Below are positions 24,814-32,283 of a DNA stretch of 64,000 nucleotides, in pieces. This stretch comes from Dankookia rubra (GTDB lineage Bacteria > Pseudomonadota > Alphaproteobacteria > Acetobacterales > Acetobacteraceae). The DNA is taken from contig NZ_SMSJ01000004.1 in the NCBI RefSeq assembly GCF_004355005.1, forward strand, positions 1 to 64,000, read 5' to 3'. A program made the position numbers and the translations under genes. Position 1 is the stretch's first letter; each line of letters opens with the position of its first letter. Under the pieces are notes generated by a model. It ran no database searches. It saw only the letters and a program-made list of their open reading frames with translations, and was not told where the DNA came from.

Positions 24814-26062
24814 TGCGGACGTTTCCCCCGGCGTCGATGGCCCAGGTCTGCTGGGCGTTGTAGTGGAACAGGGCGTTCGTCCCGGTCCTGGCGATGAAGC
24901 TCGCGCGGTCCGGCTGCAGGTTGCCCGCCTCGTCGGTGGCGCGGCTGACGATCTTCGTCGGGCTGCCGTCCCAGGCCCAGTCCGCCTGGAAGCGGGCCTG
25001 CGCCTTGGGCAGGGCGGGCCCGGCGATCGCGGCATCGCGCCAGGTCCTGGCGCCGTCGGTGCTGACCTCGACCCGCGTGATGCGGCCGAAGCCGCTCCAG
25101 GCCAGCCCGGTGAGCCGATTGAAGCCCGGACGGATCTGCATCATCCCGGACGGCGAGGTGATCACCGAATTCACCTCCTGCCGGAGCTGGAACTGGCGCG
25201 CCGCGCCATTCGCCTGAAGCTGGGTGTAGCGGGCGGTCTCCCACCGCGTCATGAAGGGACGGTCGCCGAATTTCAGGCGCCGCAGCCACTTGATGTTCAG
25301 GTTGCCCTCGAAGCCCGGCAGGAACAGGCGCAGCGGAAAGCCATGCGCGGGCCGCAGCGGCTCGCCATTCTGGCCATAGGCGAGCATTCCCTCGGCGATG
25401 ATCTCGTCGGTGAGCGGGATGCTGCGGGCAACCGCGGATCCGTCGCCGCCTTCCGCCAGCATCCAGGTCGAGCCCGGGTCGGCACCCACGAGGTCGATGA
25501 GGAAGCGGAGCGGCACGCCGGTCCACTCGTTGGTGCTGACCAGCCCATGGGTGTTCTGCACCGTCACATCGGGCGGCGCCTGCTTCCAGTTCTCCCAGCC
25601 GTTGCCGGTGCATTCCAGGAAGGCGACGCGCGAGGTCGCGGGCATGGCGCGGATGTCTTCCATGGTGAAGACGAGATCGCGCTTCACCATGCCATGCACC
25701 AGCAGCCGGTGCCGGGCGGGATCGATGTCCGGCACGCCGGCATGGCTGCGTTCGTAGTGCAGATCGGCCGGCGTGATCGTGCCCACCAGCCTGTCGAGCG
25801 GCGCCTTCGAGTTGATCGCCTCGCTCGGGTCGACCGGCCGGCGGCCGGGCGTGGATTCCGGGATGCGCGAGAGGTGCACGTATTCGGAACGCTCGCTGGT
25901 CGAGGAAAGCGGCGCGCCGGGCCCGCGCGGCGGCACGTCGGCGAGGGTGTCGGCGGCCGCAGGTCCGGCGACGGCGACGCCTGCGGCGCCGGCCAGAATG
26001 CGCCGACGCGAGGGATCGCCGCCATCCCGTGCGCGTCCCCTGCCCGTGAATGTCAGTCTCAT
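24800..26062 (-). CDS. soxC: SoxC/SorA-like molybdenum sulfite (sulfane) dehydrogenase
   Basis: The 420-residue protein has a twin-arginine-type leader (SRRRILAGAAGVAVAGPAAA, residues 18-37), the sulfite oxidase-type molybdopterin domain with the Mo-coordinating Cys in FLECTGNGWENWK (Cys about 151), and a C-terminal Mo-co dimerisation domain (about 290-410). The HLSRIPESTPGRRPVDPSEA opening resembles SoxC. With SoxD it oxidises sulfane sulfur or sulfite in the periplasm. No soxAXYZB genes are present here, so a stand-alone sulfite dehydrogenase is as likely as a full Sox pathway. It belongs to a minus-strand cluster headed by the AraC gene. Confidence 0.85.
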   Translation of the reverse strand: MRLTFTGRGRARDGGDPSRRRILAGAAGVAVAGPAAADTLADVPPRGPGAPLSSTSERSEYVHLSRIPESTPGRRPVDPSEAINSKAPLDRLVGTITPADLHYERSHAGVPDIDPARHRLLVHGMVKRDLVFTMEDIRAMPATSRVAFLECTGNGWENWKQAPPDVTVQNTHGLVSTNEWTGVPLRFLIDLVGADPGSTWMLAEGGDGSAVARSIPLTDEIIAEGMLAYGQNGEPLRPAHGFPLRLFLPGFEGNLNIKWLRRLKFGDRPFMTRWETARYTQLQANGAARQFQLRQEVNSVITSPSGMMQIRPGFNRLTGLAWSGFGRITRVEVSTDGARTWRDAAIAGPALPKAQARFQADWAWDGSPTKIVSRATDEAGNLQPDRASFIARTGTNALFHYNAQQTWAIDAGGNVRNVLA

Positions 26063-26101
26063 GCTGCCGGCTCCTGCCTGCGGACGCGATGGGCCAGGGA
26101 C

Positions 26102-26593
26102 TCAGTTCGACGTCGCGCCGACCGCATCGGCAATGAGAGGTTCGGCACCCGCGAGCCTGGCGGCAAGTCCCGCCGGCAGACCGTGCCTGCCCTCGAGCGA
26201 GCTCGCGGGCGTGTAGACGACGAGCACCTTGCCCCCCGCCTCCTCGCGCACCAGGAGCTTCAGCGGCAACTCGAGGCCGAAGTCGGGAGCGGCGATCATC
26301 AGCGGCGTGCCGCCCTTCGGATTGCCGTAGACGAGAAGCGTCGTCGGCGGCATCTCGAGACCGGCCGACCTGGCGGCCTCGCGTTGATCAATGGCCGCGA
26401 AGATCGTGAAGCCCCTGCCCTCCAGTGCGGAACGCAGCTTCTGCAGGGTGTCCGCGAAGGGATACGCGCTCTCCAGCCGCTTGGTCTCCGTCATCCCAGC
26501 CTCCATCGCCAGCGCATTCGTCGCCGGGGCCGCGACGGCGAGCATCACGCCACATGCCGCCGCCCGCCGCGAAATCCAGGCCTGATCCCTCAT
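26102..26593 (-). CDS. Secreted DUF302 protein
   Basis: The 163-residue precursor has a signal peptide (about 1-29, RRAAACGVMLAVAAPATNALA), then a DUF302 domain: the opening YPFADTLQKLRSALEGRGFT, the LLVYGNPKGGTPLMIAAPDFG turn and ELPLKLLVREEAGGKVLVVY (roughly residues 95-122). DUF302 is a small alpha-beta domain of unknown role, often found next to redox and sulfur genes. A second, broken DUF302 gene lies at 38749. It sits 39 bp upstream of the soxC-like gene on the same strand, so it is probably in that transcript. Confidence 0.87.
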   Translation of the reverse strand: MRDQAWISRRAAACGVMLAVAAPATNALAMEAGMTETKRLESAYPFADTLQKLRSALEGRGFTIFAAIDQREAARSAGLEMPPTTLLVYGNPKGGTPLMIAAPDFGLELPLKLLVREEAGGKVLVVYTPASSLEGRHGLPAGLAARLAGAEPLIADAVGATSN

Positions 26594-26825
26594 CGCATGC
26601 ACCCTGTTCAAACCGGTGGCCAGGCAGCCGCCGAGGTCCCGCACGGCAGCCTGTCCGTACCTCCCCGGGCGCCAGGCGGTCGAGGCAAGACGCGCCCGGA
26701 TGCGACGCCCGCGGGCATCCCCGCAAGCGGAAGCGGCGCCGCGCGCCTGATCGAAGCGTCCCCCGGACCCGGCCGGGGTGGCGGCGGAAGGGCAGTGCGG
26801 CACGCGGGCCATGCACGACGCGCGC

Positions 26826-27578
26826 CTAGATCTGGGCTGATCCGCCATCGACGAACAACTCGACGCCGTTGACGAAGCTGCTCTCGTCCGATGCCAGGAA
26901 CAGCGCCGCGCCGGCAGTCTCCTCGACATCGCCGAGGCGCCCCAGCGGCGTCGTCTGTTCCACCATGCGGACCATCTGCCCATGGGTCTCGCCCGTCGGT
27001 GCGAGGCCGTGCCATCCCGGGGTGGAGGTCGATCCCGGCGCGAGCACGTTGACGCGGATCCGGCGTGGCGCGAGATCCAGGATCCAGCTGCGCGCGAAGT
27101 TGCGGATGGCCGCCTTGCTCGCGCTGTACACGCTGAAGGCGGGGGTGCCCTTCGTCGCGGCGGTCGAGCCGGTCAGGATGACCGAGGCACCGTCCTTGAG
27201 CAGCGGAAGGGCCTTCTGGACCGTGAAGAGGGTACCGCGGACATTGGTGGCGAAGGTGCTGTCGAAATGCTCCTCGGTGATCGACCCGAGCGCCGCGAAG
27301 CTGCCGCCGCCGGCATTGGCGAAGAGCACGTCGATCCTTCCCGCCTCTTCGCGGACGATGGCGAAGAGACGATCCAGGTCCGCCAAGCGGGAGACGTCGC
27401 TCTGGATTCCCCGGGCGCTCCCGCCCACCTCCGCCACCGCGGCAGCGAGTTCCTTTTCGCGGCGCGCCGTCATGAAGACGCGGGCGCCTTCCCTGGCGAA
27501 CCGCTTGGCGGCGGCAAGGCCGATGCCGCTGTTCGCACCGGTGATCACCGCGATCTTTCCATCGAGCCGACCCATCAT
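26826..27578 (-). CDS. SDR-family oxidoreductase
   Basis: This 250-residue Rossmann-fold dehydrogenase has the nucleotide-binding loop TGANSGIG (13-20), FANAG (87-90), catalytic Ser about 138 and YSASK (Tyr151, Lys155), with the C-terminal FVNGVELFVDGGSAQI. Arg residues after the second strand (TARREKE) suggest NADP preference. A GGAG site lies just before the first of two ATG codons. It is the second of a run of minus-strand genes from the AraC gene to soxD. The substrate is unknown. Confidence 0.93.
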   Translation of the reverse strand: MMGRLDGKIAVITGANSGIGLAAAKRFAREGARVFMTARREKELAAAVAEVGGSARGIQSDVSRLADLDRLFAIVREEAGRIDVLFANAGGGSFAALGSITEEHFDSTFATNVRGTLFTVQKALPLLKDGASVILTGSTAATKGTPAFSVYSASKAAIRNFARSWILDLAPRRIRVNVLAPGSTSTPGWHGLAPTGETHGQMVRMVEQTTPLGRLGDVEETAGAALFLASDESSFVNGVELFVDGGSAQI

Positions 27579-27641
27579 ACGATCTCCTGCTGGTGATTGT
27601 CGCGGCTTACCGGTGCCGATTGCGCGCGCTTCGCTGCCGGG

Positions 27642-28613
27642 TCAGACACCCTCAAGAACAAGCCTGGTGAACAGGTCGGGGCTGATGACGAAGCTGCCCC
27701 ATGTCGCGTCGTGATCGCCGGTCGGCTTGGCGGCGATCACCTGCTCCAACGAAAGTCCGTTCCGCTTCAGGGCCGCAACCTTCATGCGGACGTCGACAAG
27801 CATGTCGCGGAAGTCCTGGAGCTCACGCCGGTTGCTCACCGGTCGGCCATGCCCCGGAACGACGATCGTGCGGTCCGTCGTCATCGCCAGATTGGCATCC
27901 GCTGCGCGGATCGTGCCGTCGATGCTGCCGCCGGTGGAATAGTCGATGAAGGGATAGGCGCCGTTCCAGAACGTGTCGCCGGTGTGCAGGATATCGGGTT
28001 CGACGAAGTGTACCGAGATGTCGCTGTCGGTATGCGCCGGGCCATAGTGGCGAAGCTGCAGCGTGGTGCCGTTGGCGCGCAGCCTGTGGTCCTGAGCGAA
28101 GACATCCACCGGCAGGCCCCCCGCCGGCACGGCCGGAAAATCGTAGGACCAGTCTTCCACCCGCTGCGTGGTGGAAAGATGCTTGCGGGTGTTCTCATGC
28201 GCCAGGATCCGGGCGCCGACCGAATGCAACCATTCATTGCCGTCCGAATGGTCGAAGTGCCAATGGGTATTGATCAGCCGCGTCACCGGCTCGGCGCCGA
28301 GTTCGGCGAGCGCGCCTGTCATCTGGCGGCGCGATGCGCCGATCCCTGCATCCACCATCAGCTTGCCATCGGACCCCGTCAGCACCGCGACATTGCCGCC
28401 GGAGCCTTCGAGCACGGCGACGTCACCGCGCAACCTATGGATGGCGATCGGCGCCCGCGCCGCTTCCGCCTTGATCGTGTCGACGATCCCGCGCGCCTCG
28501 GCGAAGGCCTGCCGCGGCGTCAGCCAGGCGCCGGACGCGATGAGGGCCGGCGCGCTCAGGCAGCACAGGCAGAAGCCGCGGCGCGACGGTGAGGCGCGGT
28601 GAACGGGGGTCAT
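27642..28613 (-). CDS. Exported metallo-beta-lactamase-fold hydrolase
   Basis: The 323-residue protein begins with an export signal that includes SRRGFCLCCLSAPALIA (Tat-like twin Arg, residues 10-26). The zinc site is HWHFDH (117-122), followed by GPAHTDSDISVHF, ILHTGDTFW and VPGHGRPVS with the remaining His/Asp ligands. The order fits the glyoxalase II-like branch of the MBL fold. Two zinc ions and hydrolase activity are expected, but the substrate is unknown; links to sulfur genes downstream suggest a thioester or persulfide. It is separated from the SDR gene by 63 bp. Confidence 0.9.
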   Translation of the reverse strand: MTPVHRASPSRRGFCLCCLSAPALIASGAWLTPRQAFAEARGIVDTIKAEAARAPIAIHRLRGDVAVLEGSGGNVAVLTGSDGKLMVDAGIGASRRQMTGALAELGAEPVTRLINTHWHFDHSDGNEWLHSVGARILAHENTRKHLSTTQRVEDWSYDFPAVPAGGLPVDVFAQDHRLRANGTTLQLRHYGPAHTDSDISVHFVEPDILHTGDTFWNGAYPFIDYSTGGSIDGTIRAADANLAMTTDRTIVVPGHGRPVSNRRELQDFRDMLVDVRMKVAALKRNGLSLEQVIAAKPTGDHDATWGSFVISPDLFTRLVLEGV

Positions 28614-28705
28614 GGCACCTCCGGTTGTGTCGTGCGGCGCGGTTGCCGCGAAGTTTTCGGCTCAGAAAAGGTGCCGCGGTTGCCCGCGGCGGACCCCCGA
28701 CCGCC

Positions 28706-29527
28706 CTAGGCGATGAAGCTCAGCAGCTCCGCGTTGACGCGGTCCTTGAGCGTCGTGCACATGCCGTGCGGCGCGCCGTCATAGACCTTCAGCGTGGCGC
28801 CGCGGATCATCCGCGAGGACAGCATCGCCGAGGCGGCGATGGGCACAATCTGGTCGTCGCTGCCGTGCAGGACGAGGGTGGGGACATCGATGCGCGCCAG
28901 GTCCTCGGTCAGGTCCGTCTCGGAAAAGGCCTTGATGCAGAAATAGGATGCGGGAAAGCCCGCCATCATGCCCTGCCGCCAGAAATCCTCCCGCACGCCC
29001 TCCGAGATCGCGGCGCCCGGGCGGTTGTAGCCGTAGAAGGGCAGGCTCAGGTCGCGCCAGAACGTCGCACGGTCGGCCTGCACGCCGGCGCGGAGTTTGT
29101 CGAAGGCCTCGAGAGGCGTGCCGAGCGGGTTGGCGTTGGTCTTCACCATCAACGGCGGGATCGCGCCGATCAGCGCGACCTTGGCGACGCGCCCGGTGCC
29201 GTGGCGGCCGATGTAGCGCGTGACCTCGCCGCCCCCGGTGGAGTGGCCGACATGGATCGCGTCGCGCAGGTCCAGCGCACGCACCAGCGCCGCGAGGTCG
29301 TCGGCGTAGGTGTCGAGGTCGTTGCCGGCCCAGGGCTGGCTGGACCTGCCATGGCCGCGGCGGTCATGCGCGATGCAGCGGTAGCCGCGCTGCGCCAGGA
29401 AGAACATCTGGTCCTCGAAGGCATCGGCGCTCAGCGGCCAGCCATGACTGAAGACGATGGGGCGGCCCTGGCCCCAATCCTTGTAGTAGATCTGCGTGCC
29501 ATCCTCGACAGTGACGGTGCCCATCAT
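28706..29527 (-). CDS. Alpha/beta hydrolase, non-haem chloroperoxidase-like
   Basis: The 273-residue cytosolic enzyme has the oxyanion segment [15 protein letters not shown], nucleophile GHSTGGGE (Ser96), acid HGSDDQIVP (about 221-229) and catalytic His in GAPHGMCTT. This arrangement is the arylesterase/non-haem chloroperoxidase group that also shows perhydrolase activity with acetate and peroxide. The first ATG is preceded by a GAGGGAG ribosome-binding site. It follows the next hydrolase gene by 46 bp in the same direction, so the two are probably co-transcribed. Confidence 0.93.
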   Translation of the reverse strand: MMGTVTVEDGTQIYYKDWGQGRPIVFSHGWPLSADAFEDQMFFLAQRGYRCIAHDRRGHGRSSQPWAGNDLDTYADDLAALVRALDLRDAIHVGHSTGGGEVTRYIGRHGTGRVAKVALIGAIPPLMVKTNANPLGTPLEAFDKLRAGVQADRATFWRDLSLPFYGYNRPGAAISEGVREDFWRQGMMAGFPASYFCIKAFSETDLTEDLARIDVPTLVLHGSDDQIVPIAASAMLSSRMIRGATLKVYDGAPHGMCTTLKDRVNAELLSFIA

Positions 29528-29573
29528 GGATCTCCCTCTTTCGGTGGAACTGCGGTGACGACCGCGGCCGGCT

Positions 29574-30593
29574 TCAGCGTGGAGCGACCTTCCGGTCGAG
29601 GAAGCCGCGGATGAGCGGCGCCATCTCGTCGAGCTTGTCCTCCAGCGCGAAATGGCCGGTGTCGAGCAGGTGCAGCTCGGCATCCGGAAGGTCGCGCCTG
29701 AAGGGATGCGCACCCGATGCCGGGAAGATCGTGTCGTTGGCGCCCCAGACGATCAGCGTCGGCGGTCGGCGCTGGCGGAAATAGGCCTGCACTGCCGGGT
29801 AGAGCGGGACGTTCGTGCGGTAGTCGTAGAAGAGGTCCAGCTGGATATCGGCATTGCCCGGACGATCGAGCAGCGCCTGGTCCTGCACCCAATTGTCCGG
29901 GGCGATCCGTGTCACGTCACGGACGCCGTCGGTGTACTGGAACTTCGTCGTTGCCGGCGCCACCAGGAAGTTCAATGCCTGCCGCCGCTCCGCCGAGTTG
30001 TCGGCCCAATAGGCCTTGATCGGATCCCAGAAGGCACCCAGGCCCTCGTCATAGGCGTTGCCATTCTGCACGACGAGGCCGGTGATCCTTTCCGGGTGCT
30101 TCAGTGCGAGGCGCCAGCCGACCGGCGCCCCGTAGTCCATGACGTACATGGCGTACCGGCCGATGCCCAGGCGATCGAGCAGCCCATCCACCAGGGTGCC
30201 GAAGCGGTCGAAGGTATAGGCGAAGGCCTTGTGGTCGGGCATGTCGCTCTGGCCGAAGCCGGGATAGTCGGGCGCGACGACGCGGTACCGGTCAGCCAGG
30301 CTCGGGATCAGGTTGCGGAACATGTGCGAGGATGTCGGGAAGCCGTGCAACAGCAGCACCACCGGCGCATCGGCAGGGCCGGCTTCGCGGTAGAAGACCT
30401 TCACGCCTTCTATGCTCGCCACCCGGTAATGGACGACAGGCGGGGCGCCTGCAGCGACGGCATGCGGCACCGCCAGCGCCGCACCGATACCGAGAGCGGC
30501 GAGCGAGAGGGCGTGGCGGCGGCCGTGGATCAGGGCCGTGGCTGCCGGAGTGCCGGTGAAAGGCGGCATCGCCTCGTCACGGGGTGTGCGCAT
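29574..30593 (-). CDS. Exported alpha/beta hydrolase, epoxide hydrolase/dehalogenase-like
   Basis: The 339-residue protein has a signal-like hydrophobic stretch (about 28-49, [22 protein letters not shown]), then [15 protein letters not shown] (about 83-97), [10 protein letters not shown] and a nucleophile site [10 protein letters not shown] with Asp153 where serine hydrolases have Ser. The acid is in WGANDTIFP and the His in [11 protein letters not shown]. An Asp nucleophile is typical of epoxide hydrolases and haloalkane dehalogenases. A GGGAGG site supports the ATG at 30593. It is the first gene after the AraC gene on the same strand, 270 bp away. Confidence 0.9.
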   Translation of the reverse strand: MRTPRDEAMPPFTGTPAATALIHGRRHALSLAALGIGAALAVPHAVAAGAPPVVHYRVASIEGVKVFYREAGPADAPVVLLLHGFPTSSHMFRNLIPSLADRYRVVAPDYPGFGQSDMPDHKAFAYTFDRFGTLVDGLLDRLGIGRYAMYVMDYGAPVGWRLALKHPERITGLVVQNGNAYDEGLGAFWDPIKAYWADNSAERRQALNFLVAPATTKFQYTDGVRDVTRIAPDNWVQDQALLDRPGNADIQLDLFYDYRTNVPLYPAVQAYFRQRRPPTLIVWGANDTIFPASGAHPFRRDLPDAELHLLDTGHFALEDKLDEMAPLIRGFLDRKVAPR

Positions 30594-30863
30594 CGGAACC
30601 TCCCTGCCTTCGACAGCCTTCGCCTCGCATGACCTCGACCCTGTCGGCCGGCCCTGGCCACGGTCGCCCGAGGCCATGCCGCGCCGGGACGTTCCTGGGC
30701 GTCTCCGATCCGGCGCTGCGTCACCGATGCAGGCTAAGGACGCCGGCAACGCGCTTCTTTCCGATTGCGCGGGCAGGGTTCCGTTATGCCCGGTGGCGCA
30801 AGCCGCGCGCGGGGCACGCCGGGCCGCAGCCCGGCGAAGGCCAGCCGCGCCGGTGCCAGGGCG

Positions 30864-31799
30864 TCAGCGTTGCGGCAGATGCGCCAGCCGCCAGCGGCCC
30901 GGGGTGGTGCCGGTGCAGCGCTTGAAGACGGTCGAGAAATGCGCCTGCGTCTGGAACCCCACGGCGAGCGCGATCTCGACGAGGGGCGTATGATCCTCGG
31001 CCAGCATGGCCTTGGCGCGGTCGATGCGATGCGCTACGACATAGTCGTGCGGGCGGTAGCCGGTCGTGGCGCGGAACTGGGCGGCGAAGTACGATCGCGA
31101 CAGCCCCGCAACCTGGGCCAGGTCGATGAGCGTCACCGCTTCGGACAGGTTGGACTCGAGATAGTCCTGGACACGCCTCAGGCGCCATTTCGGCAGCGGG
31201 CAGGTCGTCGGCGGCACAGCCTGATGCGCCGCGAGGCGCAGCAGCAGAGTGCGCGCGATGCTCTCGGCATAGAGCGGTTCCCGCGCATGCGGCCGGTCGG
31301 CGAGGCTGCGGGCAAGCTGGGCGGCCAGGGGGTCGCGCAGGACACGGCCTGCCGCGTCGGCCATCCTGGCGCCCAGGCCGTCCGTCTCGACGAAATGCCG
31401 CGGCAGCCGGATATGGATGAAGTCGCAAGGCGTGTCGAACTCGGCCACCAGCGTCTGGCCGGGCTTGGTCACCTGCACCGCGCCCGCCGCCATGACGCCG
31501 TCGAAGATATCCCTCCGGCCGGCGCTGAGGCGCATGCGTGTCCGTTGCAGCGAAATCGCTAGAACATGGCAGTCGGCCGGCGTGGTGGCCTCGGCCCGGC
31601 GCCGTTCGGAGGAAGGGTCGATCCAGCGGGAGGCCAGCACGGCGGTGCGGGCCCAGCCGTCATCGTGGCACCCCCCGGTGCTTCGCCATGCCGATTCGAG
31701 TGGCAGGCCCGAGGCGGGTCGCCCGGGTATGCCGGGCGACGGATACGCACGGTGCGACAGGCCCGGAGGCTGCGGGTCGACATTCGCCTGGAGAAACAT
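30864..31799 (-). CDS. AraC-family transcriptional regulator
   Basis: The 311-residue protein has an N-terminal sensing domain (AVQVTKPGQTLVAEFDTPCDF) and two helix-turn-helix motifs at the C-terminus (residues about 205-305), with LIDLAQVAGLSRSYFAAQFR and ALAVGFQTQAHFSTVFKRCTGTTPGRWR. The ATG at 31799 has GAGGAGACC upstream; a longer frame to 31865 is possible. It is transcribed in the same direction as the two hydrolase, MBL, SDR, DUF302 and soxCD-like genes, of which it is the likely regulator. The effector is unknown. It diverges from the STAND regulator gene. Confidence 0.92.
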   Translation of the reverse strand: MFLQANVDPQPPGLSHRAYPSPGIPGRPASGLPLESAWRSTGGCHDDGWARTAVLASRWIDPSSERRRAEATTPADCHVLAISLQRTRMRLSAGRRDIFDGVMAAGAVQVTKPGQTLVAEFDTPCDFIHIRLPRHFVETDGLGARMADAAGRVLRDPLAAQLARSLADRPHAREPLYAESIARTLLLRLAAHQAVPPTTCPLPKWRLRRVQDYLESNLSEAVTLIDLAQVAGLSRSYFAAQFRATTGYRPHDYVVAHRIDRAKAMLAEDHTPLVEIALAVGFQTQAHFSTVFKRCTGTTPGRWRLAHLPQR

Positions 31800-32283
31800 G
31801 GAGGTCTCCTCGTCCCGTGCAACGCGCCCTTCCGGCGGGATTGAGTGCTCCGCCGCGCCAGCCACGTCGCAACGGATTGCCGGTTTGCGACTCCGTCATG
31901 ATGCCGCGAGCCACCCCTGAAAGCCCGTTATGTGCTGTGAGCGGGTGTGAGAAGCGTGGGTCGCTGCCCTTCCGAATGGCTGACCGCACCGGGGCCGGAT
32001 CCGCCGCCTGATCGGTCGCATGGAACCGGCATCCGGCAGGGATGTTGCGGTGCGTACCGGTTCCGAAGCGCCGAAGCCATGGCCGCACACGACGGCGTGC
32101 GCGCCATCATTGCCCGGATCGAGCATGGATGGAGAAGGAGCAGGTGCTGGGGATGAGCCAGATCTCCGATCTCGGCGGTCCCTGTCCTCCGACCGGACGG
32201 TCATCCCTGCTGCCTGCGCGGGGCCGGGGATGCGGCATGCGGCGCCGGGCCGAAGCGACGCCAGGCGCCCGCGAGGGCACGGC
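31800..32283. other. Divergent intergenic region between AraC and STAND regulator genes
   Basis: About 484 bp carry the promoters of two divergent regulators. I see a candidate EcfG-type box (annotated separately) and no gene, repeat or RNA of note. Confidence 0.5.
32022..32046 (+). promoter_or_regulatory. Possible EcfG-type promoter before the STAND regulator gene
   Basis: GGAAC (32022-32026), a 16-base spacer and TGTT (32043-32046) resemble the EcfG consensus GGAAC-N16/17-CGTT except for the first base of the -10 element. It lies about 240 bp before the start codon. With an EcfG-like factor in the same window it is plausible but weak. Confidence 0.3.
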
